From NCBI RefSeq assembly GCF_025907915.1, contig NZ_JAPAAF010000001.1:365229-429228 (forward strand): a stretch of 64,000 bases of DNA, in the 5' to 3' direction. Shown piece after piece: positions 1-9,409 of the stretch. Under the pieces are notes generated by a model. It was not told where the DNA came from. It did not search any database and worked only from the letters and a program-made list of their open reading frames with translations. Every line of letters begins with the position of its first letter. The stretch's first letter is position 1. The translations under genes were made by a program, and so were the position numbers. This DNA is from Gaoshiqia sediminis. Its GTDB lineage: Bacteria; Bacteroidota; Bacteroidia; Bacteroidales; Prolixibacteraceae.

Positions 1-123
1 AAATACGGCTTGAAATTTTGTGTTTTTTAATTCCGGAGATTGGCCCTCAGCCCCGAAGGGATTGAGTATCGCTAATCCTATTAGCAAAAAACAGGTCGAA
101 ATTAGTTTTATTGGTTTGATCAT
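1..123 (-). CDS. partial secreted protein, cut by left edge
   Basis: An ATG at 123-121 on the minus strand opens 41 codons that run to base 1 without a stop. The product starts MIKPIK, then has a hydrophobic stretch (about residues 7-20) and a short polar part with A-E-G-Q-S near residues 25-29, the shape of a Sec signal peptide. It starts 121 bases after the GH127 stop on the same strand, so it probably continues the same polysaccharide locus. The catalytic part is outside the window and no family can be named. Confidence 0.55.
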   Translation of the reverse strand, partial: MIKPIKLISTCFLLIGLAILNPFGAEGQSPELKNTKFQAVF

Positions 124-244
124 TTTTCGTGAATATTTTGTTTCGGCGACGGAATCAAGTCACCCTTTAAAAAACTGCTGTTTAATAAAGGATGACCATC
201 ATTTTTCCGTGTGCTATTCTACCCTTTGTTTTACTGCAGAAAGC

Positions 245-2248
245 CTATTTGATACTCGTGTCATACAACCATATTCCGTACGAGAATGCATTGGAATGTT
301 CGTCCGGCTTTGGAGCCCCCTCGCGATACCATTGCCCGATATTGGCAAAAGGTGTAAGAATAATGTTCACTTCGTTTCCTTTATAAAGGGCCTTTGTTTC
401 GTAAACGGGACCAAGCATTTGCTCATCAGGCTTGTCGGTAACGGTTGGGCTTACCGACGTATCGACCCGGATATCTTTGTCCAGATCCACATTGTCAGCT
501 CCAAGCTGGCTGTTCCAGACCATATCCAAAGCATAAACAATCGGCCCGCGAACAAAAGCCGACGGCACCTTATCCGTCGGTGTTTCTTGGTACATGTGTT
601 CGCCACCTGGCAAATAAGACAAGGTATATTCGCTGTGATTAGGCCTTGTTACCCATTGTTCTTCCATCGGAAACGTTATTTCAACCTGATCCCCTTGTTT
701 CCATTCCCGGGCTAACTGAAGATAGGTGCCCGAGTTAACGCCACTCGTTTCCTCTCCGTTCACAGACACCATCGGTTCTTTGCACCAGGATGGGATTCTC
801 AGAAATAGATCTTTCTGAACAGGTTTTTCGGAAGTAATTGTCAGTTGGATATTTTCCGATTCCGGATACTTCGTTTGTATCGAGAATTTCAGTTCTTCAC
901 TGTTATAATCAGATGGCAAATATTGATTGACATAGAAATTTTGCTCTTTTTCAGCATACAGGAATGTAGGAATAAGTGAAATGATCCGGTGCCCGCTGGC
1001 GGTACAACAGTCGGGACCATGAAAAAAACCATCCGGTTTCGTTCCGTTTGGAGCCGTGTGGTATCGGCAAATACCAACATCAGCAGCCTGTGCTGCAAAC
1101 ACGTGGTTAATCATCAGGCGTTCGATGGCGTCGGCATACTTTACATCGCCGGTAAGTTCCAACAACATTTGAGTGAGTTGCATCCACGACATGGTGGCAC
1201 AGGTTTCAACAATATTTCCCGAAAGTGGCTTTACATAGCCATGCTCGTAGTGTTCAGCCACACTCACCCCACCGGTAATATACATTTGACGTTTGCTGAT
1301 ATCATCCCAAGCCCCCATTACTTTACGAAGCAACGATTTATCGCCGGTAATACGGTAAAGTCTTAAAAATCCCATGAAATTCATGTGGAAAGTATGAGAA
1401 TGCACATAGGGTTGCAACTCGTCAACACCAAGCGTGCCGTCAGCAACTGAATCTAACCTGGAGAATGAATCCCAGCCGCTCCATTTGTCAATATTACTCA
1501 CAACCCATTCGCTCCAATCCAGGTATTTTTTCTTTCCGGTTATTTCGTACAGTCGGGCAACAGGATCAGCCAACAAAGTTCCTTCCCACGAATAGTGCAC
1601 GCTATGCCCCGCGAACTGCGATTTTCCGTCTAACTTTTTATGTTTGTTCTCCGGGGATCTTAAATCCGATGGCCAAAACTCCAGTTTTCCGGGACCAAAA
1701 TATTGTAAAAAATAATCGGCAAGTTTTTCAACAGCAGTCAATGCTTTCTCATTGCCGGTTTCTTCATAAACCGTCATAAACGCGTGGAAGACGAAATACA
1801 ATTCATAGGGGTCCATCCCCCGGATTGGTCGTTCCGGCGAGCGAAAACTTTTAGCCGTCGCACCCACGTAGCCGCTTTCTTCCTGCGAGTCGATGATACG
1901 ATCCAAAATCGTTTTCGCTTTTGCCAACAATTCTTCATCATCGGCCTGAATTGCCGACAGATAAGCAGATTCGATCCATTTCCCATGCTGTTCTGCTTTT
2001 GTCCAATCCCAGTCGGTGTGCTCTCTTTTCACAATGAAATCAACATACTTATCTATGGGGAAATTCTTCAAATAGTTGTTTCGGTTCACCTCCATGCGAT
2101 AACCAAAAAAACCGGAAATGTTTTTTATTGAGGATACTTGCACGGGGGTTTGTTTTAACCCAATCTGTTGGTGTTCTTTTGTTTCAACTGACGAACACGC
2201 AGAGAGATGGAGGCATATGAATGCAAAAAATATACTGAAGTATTTCAT
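245..2248 (-). CDS. GH127 beta-L-arabinofuranosidase, lipoprotein
   Basis: Predicted retaining exo-beta-L-arabinofuranosidase of family GH127 (DUF1680), releasing terminal beta-L-arabinofuranose from plant glycans or glycoproteins. The 667-residue protein has a lipoprotein signal ending LSAC (Cys18). An alpha/alpha barrel spans about 60-430 and beta-sandwich domains follow. The family's zinc/cysteine site is intact: E348-T-C350 and the pair C414-C415, matching E338/C340/C417/C418 of the Bifidobacterium enzyme HypBA1; E332 matches its acid/base E322. It lies downstream of SusCD on the same strand after a 214-base gap, so it is probably the enzyme of that locus and acts in the periplasm or at the outer membrane. 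The family call is strong; the exact linkage is inferred. Confidence 0.9.
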   Translation of the reverse strand: MKYFSIFFAFICLHLSACSSVETKEHQQIGLKQTPVQVSSIKNISGFFGYRMEVNRNNYLKNFPIDKYVDFIVKREHTDWDWTKAEQHGKWIESAYLSAIQADDEELLAKAKTILDRIIDSQEESGYVGATAKSFRSPERPIRGMDPYELYFVFHAFMTVYEETGNEKALTAVEKLADYFLQYFGPGKLEFWPSDLRSPENKHKKLDGKSQFAGHSVHYSWEGTLLADPVARLYEITGKKKYLDWSEWVVSNIDKWSGWDSFSRLDSVADGTLGVDELQPYVHSHTFHMNFMGFLRLYRITGDKSLLRKVMGAWDDISKRQMYITGGVSVAEHYEHGYVKPLSGNIVETCATMSWMQLTQMLLELTGDVKYADAIERLMINHVFAAQAADVGICRYHTAPNGTKPDGFFHGPDCCTASGHRIISLIPTFLYAEKEQNFYVNQYLPSDYNSEELKFSIQTKYPESENIQLTITSEKPVQKDLFLRIPSWCKEPMVSVNGEETSGVNSGTYLQLAREWKQGDQVEITFPMEEQWVTRPNHSEYTLSYLPGGEHMYQETPTDKVPSAFVRGPIVYALDMVWNSQLGADNVDLDKDIRVDTSVSPTVTDKPDEQMLGPVYETKALYKGNEVNIILTPFANIGQWYREGAPKPDEHSNAFSYGIWLYDTSIK

Positions 2249-2462
2249 TTTTTAATGATTTAATTCTATAACGTTTTCTGTTTAAAGACTTTGTTCCAGT
2301 AAACTGGATAAATGAAGTAACGACGTAACATACAATCAATTATTCATCTACTCACGGAATAAAAACGAAGGCAAAGAAACGTCCGATCATCTATTCTTTA
2401 GAATGCAGACCCGACAAAAAAAGATCGGATCTGCAATTTCTACCAATTGAAATTGAAACACA

Positions 2463-4082
2463 TCAATAGTTCGGATTTTGAACTAGTTTTGGATTTGACG
2501 TAATCACACTTTCCGGAATTGGGAATAAAGTTCGGTAATCGCCATTAGGCTCGTGAGACAACCAGCTCTTCGTCGTAAAGATGCCGAAACGAATCATGTT
2601 TCTTCTGGTGTATCCTTCCCAGGCAAATTCCCAGTTCCATTCGTCGAACATCCGGCCAAACTGAACAGGTGCTTGGTCACCCGGATCGGTGATCATGTAG
2701 TTTTCCACAACTCCCCATTCGAAGGAAGAATCTTCTTTCAATTGTTCATCCGTTACCGTAGCTTTCGATGGATCATCTTTAAAAGCTCGTTGTCTAACTT
2801 CGGTAACTAAATCTCCTGCTCCGGGCTGATTGGTTCTCAACAAACATTCGGCTTTCATCAGCAAGACCTCTGCATAACGAAACAAAGGAATATCACTATC
2901 AGCGCTCCATTGCGATCCCATTGGCACTTCATATTTGCCCATCCTGTAACCTTCCATCTCATTGGTGTACCTTCCATTCGGAAGTTCTTTCGAGAAAATT
3001 AACGGCTCACCAGCCAGATCATATACACCGTATAATGGATTCCCGTCAGCATCAAACTGTTGTCCCATCAGCCATGAATCTTCCAGACGTATATCACCTT
3101 CCTGATAGGTGTTGATGAACTGAGTCACTCCTTTGGGACCACCAGCAGCATTCGGTGGATAAACAGTTTTGTATTTCTTTTGAAGCTCCGAATGCCATGA
3201 GTTCATAAACAAGAAGTTCCCCACAATACCCCTGTAGAAATCGTAGGGAATTGTAAATAGAACTTCTTTGGACGATTCAGCACCTGCAGTCAGGAATGGG
3301 TCTTTATAGTCGGGGGCCAGGGCGCATTTGCCGCTGTTAATAATGTCGTTACACTGCGCAATACACTCATTCCAACGAGCAGTACCCGTGTAAACTTCAG
3401 CATTCAAATAAACATTGGCCAATAAGGTTTTTGCGGCCCATTTATTGAATCTACCATAGAGTTCTGCACCTTGTACTTCACTTAAGTCCGGGATTGCTTC
3501 GGTTAATTCAGTTACAATAAAATCGTAGATTTCCTGTCTTGTACTATTTTCGGGTAGCTCCTGTGAGGTGGTTATCACCAAAGGTGCATCACCGAAGTTA
3601 TCACAAATCATCCAATAATAATAGGCCCTAAGTGCTCTAAGCTCTGCAATTGCCATTTGCTTTTCCGCTGCTGAGGGAGCAGGAATAATGTCGTTCTCTA
3701 ACCGGCTTATGGCACTATTACAAAGAATCGCTCCCCTATAATTTTTGTCCCACAACATCCCTATCTGCATGGATTCAGAGTTCCAGCTATGAAACATTAG
3801 ACTCTTGAAAATACCTCCGTCGTCCCACCCGGTTACATTAGCAGGTAAGGCAATACAGCAAGCCGTGAGTTCCTGAGTTTGCCAGCGCCCAAAGACATCG
3901 CTATCATAAATAGGAGCATATGCACCAACAATATTTGGGGCAAAGTCATTGACAGAGTAATTGTAAGTTTGTTCGGTAACACTTGAATAGACAACTTCAT
4001 CTAGGTTGTTGTTACAGCCAGCAATACCGAGCATGATAGTGGCCAGAAACAGATATATCGTGTAAAATCTAAAACTCTTCAT
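2463..4082 (-). CDS. SusD/RagB-type glycan-binding lipoprotein
   Basis: Surface lipoprotein that captures oligosaccharides and delivers them to the SusC channel. The 539-residue protein has a hydrophobic leader ending in Cys23 (GIAGC), then the RagB/SusD helical scaffold. The blocks LRALRAYYYWMICDNFGDAP (about 148-167) and FRYAEVLLMKAECLLR (about 400-415) are typical. The C-terminal part has an EGYTRRNMIRFG-like block followed by FPIPESVITSNPKLVQNPNY, the usual SusD ending. It starts 22 bases after the SusC stop, so the two are surely cotranscribed. The ligand is inferred from the adjoining GH127 gene. Confidence 0.95.
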   Translation of the reverse strand: MKSFRFYTIYLFLATIMLGIAGCNNNLDEVVYSSVTEQTYNYSVNDFAPNIVGAYAPIYDSDVFGRWQTQELTACCIALPANVTGWDDGGIFKSLMFHSWNSESMQIGMLWDKNYRGAILCNSAISRLENDIIPAPSAAEKQMAIAELRALRAYYYWMICDNFGDAPLVITTSQELPENSTRQEIYDFIVTELTEAIPDLSEVQGAELYGRFNKWAAKTLLANVYLNAEVYTGTARWNECIAQCNDIINSGKCALAPDYKDPFLTAGAESSKEVLFTIPYDFYRGIVGNFLFMNSWHSELQKKYKTVYPPNAAGGPKGVTQFINTYQEGDIRLEDSWLMGQQFDADGNPLYGVYDLAGEPLIFSKELPNGRYTNEMEGYRMGKYEVPMGSQWSADSDIPLFRYAEVLLMKAECLLRTNQPGAGDLVTEVRQRAFKDDPSKATVTDEQLKEDSSFEWGVVENYMITDPGDQAPVQFGRMFDEWNWEFAWEGYTRRNMIRFGIFTTKSWLSHEPNGDYRTLFPIPESVITSNPKLVQNPNY

Positions 4083-4104
4083 AATCTTTCGAATTTAAAG
4101 TTGA

Positions 4105-7100
4105 TTAAAAATTCAGGTTAAGTCCCAGTGTGAAAGTCCGGGCTGAAGGATACCGGTATCTGTCATCATTGCCAGGTGCTAATCCTTGAACATTTACCTC
4201 AGGATCGATACCTGTATAGTTTGTAATTACTGCCAAATTAGAAACGCTACCGTAAATCCGCATGCTTTTAACCCATTTATTTGACTTCAGATTAGGTGAA
4301 AACCCAACAGTGACATTATCAATTTTCCAGTAATCACCATCCTGAACAAAATAGCTTACATATTGTAGTTCCTGGTCGTCGGCAAGAGGGCGTTTGCCGT
4401 AAATGTCATCATAAGCTTTTTCCATGATATTCCCTCCCCCTATATTGACGGGCACTGCAAAGTTCATTTCTGCCATGTTTAAGATTTGAAAGCCAAATGC
4501 CCCTCTCATTGTGATTCCCAAATCAAATTGTTTGTAAACGATTGAGTTATTCCAATTCAAGTATGCTTTTGGTAAACCGTTCCCAAGAATCTTCTTGTCT
4601 GTTGGCTGTTGTTCCGCAATCGGTTTGGGATTGCCATCTTCTCCTTCTATTATCCAATGACCGTTTTCATCAATATCAATCGATTTGTAGCCATAGAAAT
4701 TTCCAATAGGTTCTCCTTCTTGTATCCGGTGAGTTGTTTGTTGAATTGGAGCAAGTGTATGTCCAGCATTAGCAAATCCGCTTGAAACATATTTATCATT
4801 GGATAGCGATAATAACTTACTTTTATTCGTTGAAAAATTAAAATTTGAACTCCATGTGATTTCATCTCGCTTTACCGGAAAAAAATTCAGTGAAACCTCA
4901 ATACCTTTGTTTCTGATTGAACCAGCATTGGCGGTTATGGAAGAATATAAATATGGAGGAACAGGAACGGTATAGTTCCAAATCAGATCTTTGGTATCAC
5001 GATTATAGACATCAATGCTGCCGGATATGCGATCATTCAACAAGCCAAAGTCCAATCCGATATTCGTTTCTTCTTTTTTCTCCCATCGCAAATCCGGATT
5101 TGGGTTTGATCCCGGACGAAGAAGATTCACCCATTCTCCACCATAATAGCCAAAACCGCCGAAATTAATTGTGTTCAATGACAAATAGGGGCTTCCTGGT
5201 TCTGTTCCGGTTATACCGAATCCAGCTCTCAACTTCAGTGCACTTACAAAGCCTACAGCTTGCATAAAAGGTTCTTCTTTAATAGTCCAGCCAACCGTAA
5301 CTGCAGGAAAGGTACCCCACTTATTATCGGCACCGAACTTTGAAGACCCTTCGTGTCTCACACTTGCTGACGCATAGTATTTCCCTTTATAGTTATAATT
5401 TAAGCGCCCAAAATAGCCCACCAACTTATACTCGCTTTGGTAAGTCGACTGAGAAGCTGTTCCGTCAGTTAAAGCTGCTCCCAAGCCCATATTGTTATAA
5501 CCATAATCATCGCTCGGAAAATCATAATTGCTCATGGATGCGGATTGATAATTGGTTTGATTCCAACTGTGTCCTGCCAGGACTGTAATGTTGTGTGCAT
5601 TGTTTACAACTTTACTGTATTGTGCTGTTAACTCCATCAAATCGTTTTGACTTCGGTCAGTAGATCGGGAGGCGTATCCATTTCTACCTTGAATAACCGT
5701 TGACCTGTGTTGCTTAGTTTCATAATACCCGCCAAAATGGTTGTATGTCTCACGTGATGCGAGATACTTTATATCTAGGCCCGCGATAGGATTGAACGTT
5801 ACGGCAGAATACATTCTCAGGTTGGTAATGTTGTTCTCGCCTTCAGTCTCATTAAGAAGCGCTAATGGGTTTTCGTACATCTCCCGGGCGCTTTCGGTCC
5901 ATTTACCATCTGCATCTTTTATTGGAGTCGTGGGATTGTAGATTATTGCGCTTTGATACACGCCATTGTTATAAGGTATTCCATATTCCCGATGATAACC
6001 ACTTACACTTGCATCGATTTTCAGTTTATTGTCGAACATGCGGTGAATGACATTCAGGCGCGGAAAGATCATGTCGACCTTTGAACGTTTCACAATCCCC
6101 TCATTCGAGGTGTAATCAAAACTCGCAATGTAGCTCGTTCTACTGGATCCACCTCTTAGGTTGACACTATAGGTTTGGCTGAAGGGTGTTTGTAATATTT
6201 CATCGACCCAATCAACGTTTGCCCCCTGATCAAGCCCAGGTTTACCCATGGCGATTTTTTCACGGTATTGCTCAGCCGTCATCATTGGTAGTTTTTTTAC
6301 AATCTGTTGAGTTGACAGGTAGGCATTTATTTCAATTGATGGTTCTATTTCTCCCTTACTCTTTTTTGTTGTAATCAATATTACACCATTAGTTCCCCGT
6401 GTACCATAAATAGCAGCTGCAGAACCGTCCTTTAACACGTCAATCCGTTCAATATCATTTGGTGATACTGTATTCAGACCACCCGGGATACCATCGATTA
6501 AAATCAGAGGGCTTGTCCCTGAGCTAAGTGTTGTCACACCACGTAATATGATTTGAGAAGTAGATAAAGGATTCGCATCAGGCGTTATAACCGCTAAGCC
6601 CGCAACCTGCCCTCTAATAAGTTGTGCAGCATCCGGGGTCGGGATCTTAATGAAGTTTTCAGATGTAACACTCGATATTGCACTAGTAACATCCTCTCTG
6701 CGTTGCGTACCATATCCAATCGCCACGACCTCTTCAATACCCAAGGTTTCTTCAGCCATAATTATATTGATGCTAGTTTTTCCTGAAACAAGGATTTCCT
6801 GTGATTTCATACCTACAAACGAAAATACCAGTGTGGCATCACTGGATACACTGGCCAGGGTGTAATTCCCATCTGAATCAGTAATCGTTCCTTGTGTGGT
6901 ACCCTTCAGCACCACGGTAACACCAGGAAGCGCAACTCCAGAGGAGTCAGTTACGCGGCCAGAGACCGTGATTTCTTGTTGAACAGCACTTTTCGTTAAA
7001 TCTGTCGAGATCGCTATTTGCCTTTTATCGATTTTATATGCGACATTTGTCCCTTCAAAAATCTTGTCAAGTATTTCAGGAATCGACTCATTTTCAACCT

Positions 7101-7368
7101 CTATACTCACCACTTTTTCGACATCAACCGCTTTGGCGTTATAGATAAAATAAAAGGCGGTCTGATTTTCAATCTGTCCTAACACACTCCTTATGGATGT
7201 ATTTTTCAGGTTTAGGCTCAGACGGGTTTGCTGAGCGTGTGCGTTTGTAGCAAAAATTTGGACTACACTTACCAGGATTGCAAACAATGTTAGTTTCATC
7301 GTTTTTAACAGTTTCGATCTCCACAAAAGCTTAGCCGCGGAAATCCATGAATAATGATTTTTTTTCAT
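4105..7368 (-). CDS. SusC/RagA TonB-linked transporter with STN domain
   Basis: Outer-membrane TonB-dependent importer of oligosaccharides, partner of the SusD lipoprotein. The 1087 residues read in order: signal peptide (to about 45, ending AHAQ); an STN/secretin-like signalling domain (about 50-125); a carboxypeptidase-D-like beta-sandwich (about 133-212); a plug with VVAIGYGTQRREDVTSAI; and a 22-strand barrel ending in phenylalanine. The STN domain is absent from many SusC proteins. It is the part that contacts a FecR-type anti-sigma factor, which matches the fecR and sigma genes just upstream. The 160-base gap to fecR contains a short GGAG/CTCC hairpin. Confidence 0.96.
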   Translation of the reverse strand: MKKNHYSWISAAKLLWRSKLLKTMKLTLFAILVSVVQIFATNAHAQQTRLSLNLKNTSIRSVLGQIENQTAFYFIYNAKAVDVEKVVSIEVENESIPEILDKIFEGTNVAYKIDKRQIAISTDLTKSAVQQEITVSGRVTDSSGVALPGVTVVLKGTTQGTITDSDGNYTLASVSSDATLVFSFVGMKSQEILVSGKTSINIIMAEETLGIEEVVAIGYGTQRREDVTSAISSVTSENFIKIPTPDAAQLIRGQVAGLAVITPDANPLSTSQIILRGVTTLSSGTSPLILIDGIPGGLNTVSPNDIERIDVLKDGSAAAIYGTRGTNGVILITTKKSKGEIEPSIEINAYLSTQQIVKKLPMMTAEQYREKIAMGKPGLDQGANVDWVDEILQTPFSQTYSVNLRGGSSRTSYIASFDYTSNEGIVKRSKVDMIFPRLNVIHRMFDNKLKIDASVSGYHREYGIPYNNGVYQSAIIYNPTTPIKDADGKWTESAREMYENPLALLNETEGENNITNLRMYSAVTFNPIAGLDIKYLASRETYNHFGGYYETKQHRSTVIQGRNGYASRSTDRSQNDLMELTAQYSKVVNNAHNITVLAGHSWNQTNYQSASMSNYDFPSDDYGYNNMGLGAALTDGTASQSTYQSEYKLVGYFGRLNYNYKGKYYASASVRHEGSSKFGADNKWGTFPAVTVGWTIKEEPFMQAVGFVSALKLRAGFGITGTEPGSPYLSLNTINFGGFGYYGGEWVNLLRPGSNPNPDLRWEKKEETNIGLDFGLLNDRISGSIDVYNRDTKDLIWNYTVPVPPYLYSSITANAGSIRNKGIEVSLNFFPVKRDEITWSSNFNFSTNKSKLLSLSNDKYVSSGFANAGHTLAPIQQTTHRIQEGEPIGNFYGYKSIDIDENGHWIIEGEDGNPKPIAEQQPTDKKILGNGLPKAYLNWNNSIVYKQFDLGITMRGAFGFQILNMAEMNFAVPVNIGGGNIMEKAYDDIYGKRPLADDQELQYVSYFVQDGDYWKIDNVTVGFSPNLKSNKWVKSMRIYGSVSNLAVITNYTGIDPEVNVQGLAPGNDDRYRYPSARTFTLGLNLNF

Positions 7369-7528
7369 AAATTTGTAATGATTTGAGTTTTGTAATTCAA
7401 ATTGTTATGTGCACAAAGTTTAAGGAGCTAAAGCACATAAGAAACAGAGAAGGAGGTGTTGGTAGCATCTCCTTTTTTCATCATCGTGTTATTTCATAAG
7501 CGTTTGTATTAGGTTATTACAAATATTT

Positions 7529-8536
7529 CTAGTAGAGCTTTATTATCGTTTTATTGGCGTTATCTTTACTCAGGCTATAGTTAACGTGACAAGTGTATTC
7601 AATGTAATCCAGAACTTCAACCAGATTCTCGTCTTGGAATGTTGCATTAAACGCAGGGTCATAAATGGTAGAATCTTCAACGATGAAATCTGCGTTAAAC
7701 TTTCTTTCCAATATCTTAATGACTTCATCCATTGGTGTATCTTTAAAAACTAACAATCCATTTTTCCAAGCGGTATAATCTCCTATGGATGTTTTTTTCA
7801 CCCTGACCTCTTTTATCGCTGTGTCATATTCGGCTATTTCTCCAGGCTCCAGTTTATAACTGAAGGATTTGCTTTTTTCATGTTGCAATTCAACTGCTCC
7901 TGTTTCTAGGGCAACGGTTATCTTCTGGTCATCCGGGTAAGCGCTGACATTAAACTTAGTTCCCAAAACCTTCACTTTAAAATCATTAACACTAACCGTT
8001 AATGGGATTTCTTTATTCCTTTTGATGTCAAAATAGGCTTCTCCTATTAAGGATACATCACGATTGTCCCGAGAGTAGTTGTTGTTGTATGTTAACGTAC
8101 TTCCTGAGTTTAACACTACAACTGAGCTGTCCGGTAAAATCACTTCAGCGATCTGTTTATACTTGGCAACTACTGATGTGTATTTTAAGTCGGTCTCATT
8201 GCTAAATTGATTTTTCAGGTAGAATGCTAACGGTAGTGTACACAAAAACAATAGCAGAACAGCGGCGTATTTTATAAGAAGATTTGTTTTTAACCGGAAT
8301 GTTTTACTTCTCGGATTTAGTCTTGCTTGTAGCTTTTTGTATGAATTTTCAATCTTGTATTCCGGCATATCCTTGGATGATGCCAGAAAGGCCCATGCTG
8401 CTTTTGCCTTGTTATATATCTTTTCACTTTCCGGATCCTTTTCGATCTCTGACAACAATTCTTCTTCACGTCCTGGCTCAATACAGCCTGCGGCAAGATT
8501 GATTATGTCCTCATTATTTTTCACATTTCGTTCCAT
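7529..8536 (-). CDS. FecR-family anti-sigma factor
   Basis: Inner-membrane regulator that holds the neighbouring ECF sigma factor and releases it when the SusC signalling domain senses substrate. The 335 residues contain an N-terminal cytoplasmic part (1-85), one membrane segment (about 87-107, LLIKYAAVLLLFLCTLPLAFY), a periplasmic FecR domain (about 125-235) and a C-terminal DUF4974/secretin-like domain (about 255-330). The last has the usual TPMDEVIKILERKFNADF block. It lies between the sigma gene and susC on the same strand, the standard order for trans-envelope control of a PUL. Confidence 0.94.
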   Translation of the reverse strand: MERNVKNNEDIINLAAGCIEPGREEELLSEIEKDPESEKIYNKAKAAWAFLASSKDMPEYKIENSYKKLQARLNPRSKTFRLKTNLLIKYAAVLLLFLCTLPLAFYLKNQFSNETDLKYTSVVAKYKQIAEVILPDSSVVVLNSGSTLTYNNNYSRDNRDVSLIGEAYFDIKRNKEIPLTVSVNDFKVKVLGTKFNVSAYPDDQKITVALETGAVELQHEKSKSFSYKLEPGEIAEYDTAIKEVRVKKTSIGDYTAWKNGLLVFKDTPMDEVIKILERKFNADFIVEDSTIYDPAFNATFQDENLVEVLDYIEYTCHVNYSLSKDNANKTIIKLY

Positions 8537-8638
8537 ACACTTATTATTTGCACGAAATTGAATTTACCCTATATGAAATTTCAAAAAAAGTTTGAATAAA
8601 AATGTAAAAACCAGTTTATTATTCTCAAAAACAGAATG

Positions 8639-9229
8639 TTATGAAATAAAAATATAGGTCACCAATGGGAGGTAATCTTTTAATGTCGATTTAAATATTT
8701 TCAGGCTTCTGGTTATATGCCCTTCTACAGCTTTGGTAGTAATATTGAGTTCTTCTGCGATTTCCCTGTTTTTCATTCCTTCGAATCGGCTCAGCATAAA
8801 TACTTTTTTGCACTGAGGAGGTAAATCTTCCAACGTTTTATCGATGATTTGCTCAATCTCGTTAAAAACCAGAACGGAAGTGTCAATTGCATCTAAAGCT
8901 TTTAGATTTTGGTTCAATTCATTCGGAGCGGCTAAGCCCGAGGTGAATAGTTTTTGTCTGTAACGTTGATCCCGAAGCCGGTATAAACAATTGTTCCTTG
9001 CAACAGAATATAAATAAGAACTGACATTCATATCCTCCTTTAGGGTTTGCCGTTTCTCCCAAAACGTTGCAAATGTATCCTGCACAATATTCTCCGCGAT
9101 GTCATCTATGCGAATGAACTCGTAAATAAAATAATACAATCTCGGAAAATACTTATTGTAGAGAACTTTGAAGGCAACATCGTCGCCATTCATAATTTTC
9201 TTTACAAGTTGTGCTTCGGGTTCAGTCAT
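8639..9229 (-). CDS. ECF RNA polymerase sigma factor (FecI-like)
   Basis: Extracytoplasmic-function sigma factor expected to switch on the SusC/SusD/GH127 genes. The start is taken at the ATG 9229-9227 (MTEPEAQLVKK), giving 196 residues. Upstream in-frame codons would add an unlikely hydrophobic extension. Region 2 lies at about 15-85 (YYFIYEFIRIDDIAENIVQDTF and VARNNCLYRLRDQR) and region 4 at about 125-175, with LPPQCKKVFMLSRFEG and the helix-turn-helix KNREIAEELNITTKAVEGHI. Bacteroidota family-1 ECF factors have this size and always sit beside a FecR gene, as here. Confidence 0.94.
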   Translation of the reverse strand: MTEPEAQLVKKIMNGDDVAFKVLYNKYFPRLYYFIYEFIRIDDIAENIVQDTFATFWEKRQTLKEDMNVSSYLYSVARNNCLYRLRDQRYRQKLFTSGLAAPNELNQNLKALDAIDTSVLVFNEIEQIIDKTLEDLPPQCKKVFMLSRFEGMKNREIAEELNITTKAVEGHITRSLKIFKSTLKDYLPLVTYIFIS

Positions 9230-9250
9230 TTCAATTAATTCCAGGTGTGA

Positions 9251-9258
9251 CAAAACTA
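9251..9258 (-). promoter_or_regulatory. possible -7 box for the ECF sigma gene
   Basis: TAGTTTTG on the minus strand fits the Bacteroidota -7 consensus TAnnTTTG and lies 22 bases before the chosen ATG. No good -33 element is visible, so this is a weak call. Confidence 0.35.
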
Positions 9259-9409
9259 ACAAAAAAACAAAACTTAGTCTAATCAATCCATTCGGCAAAA
9301 AATCTCATTTTTTGTTCAGATACTCTGCCTTCTTTGTCATGGATGCCGAAACGTAATTGATCCGGTTTAATAGAGCCAATATGCCTGAGCGGAGTAATAG
9401 CAAAATTTG

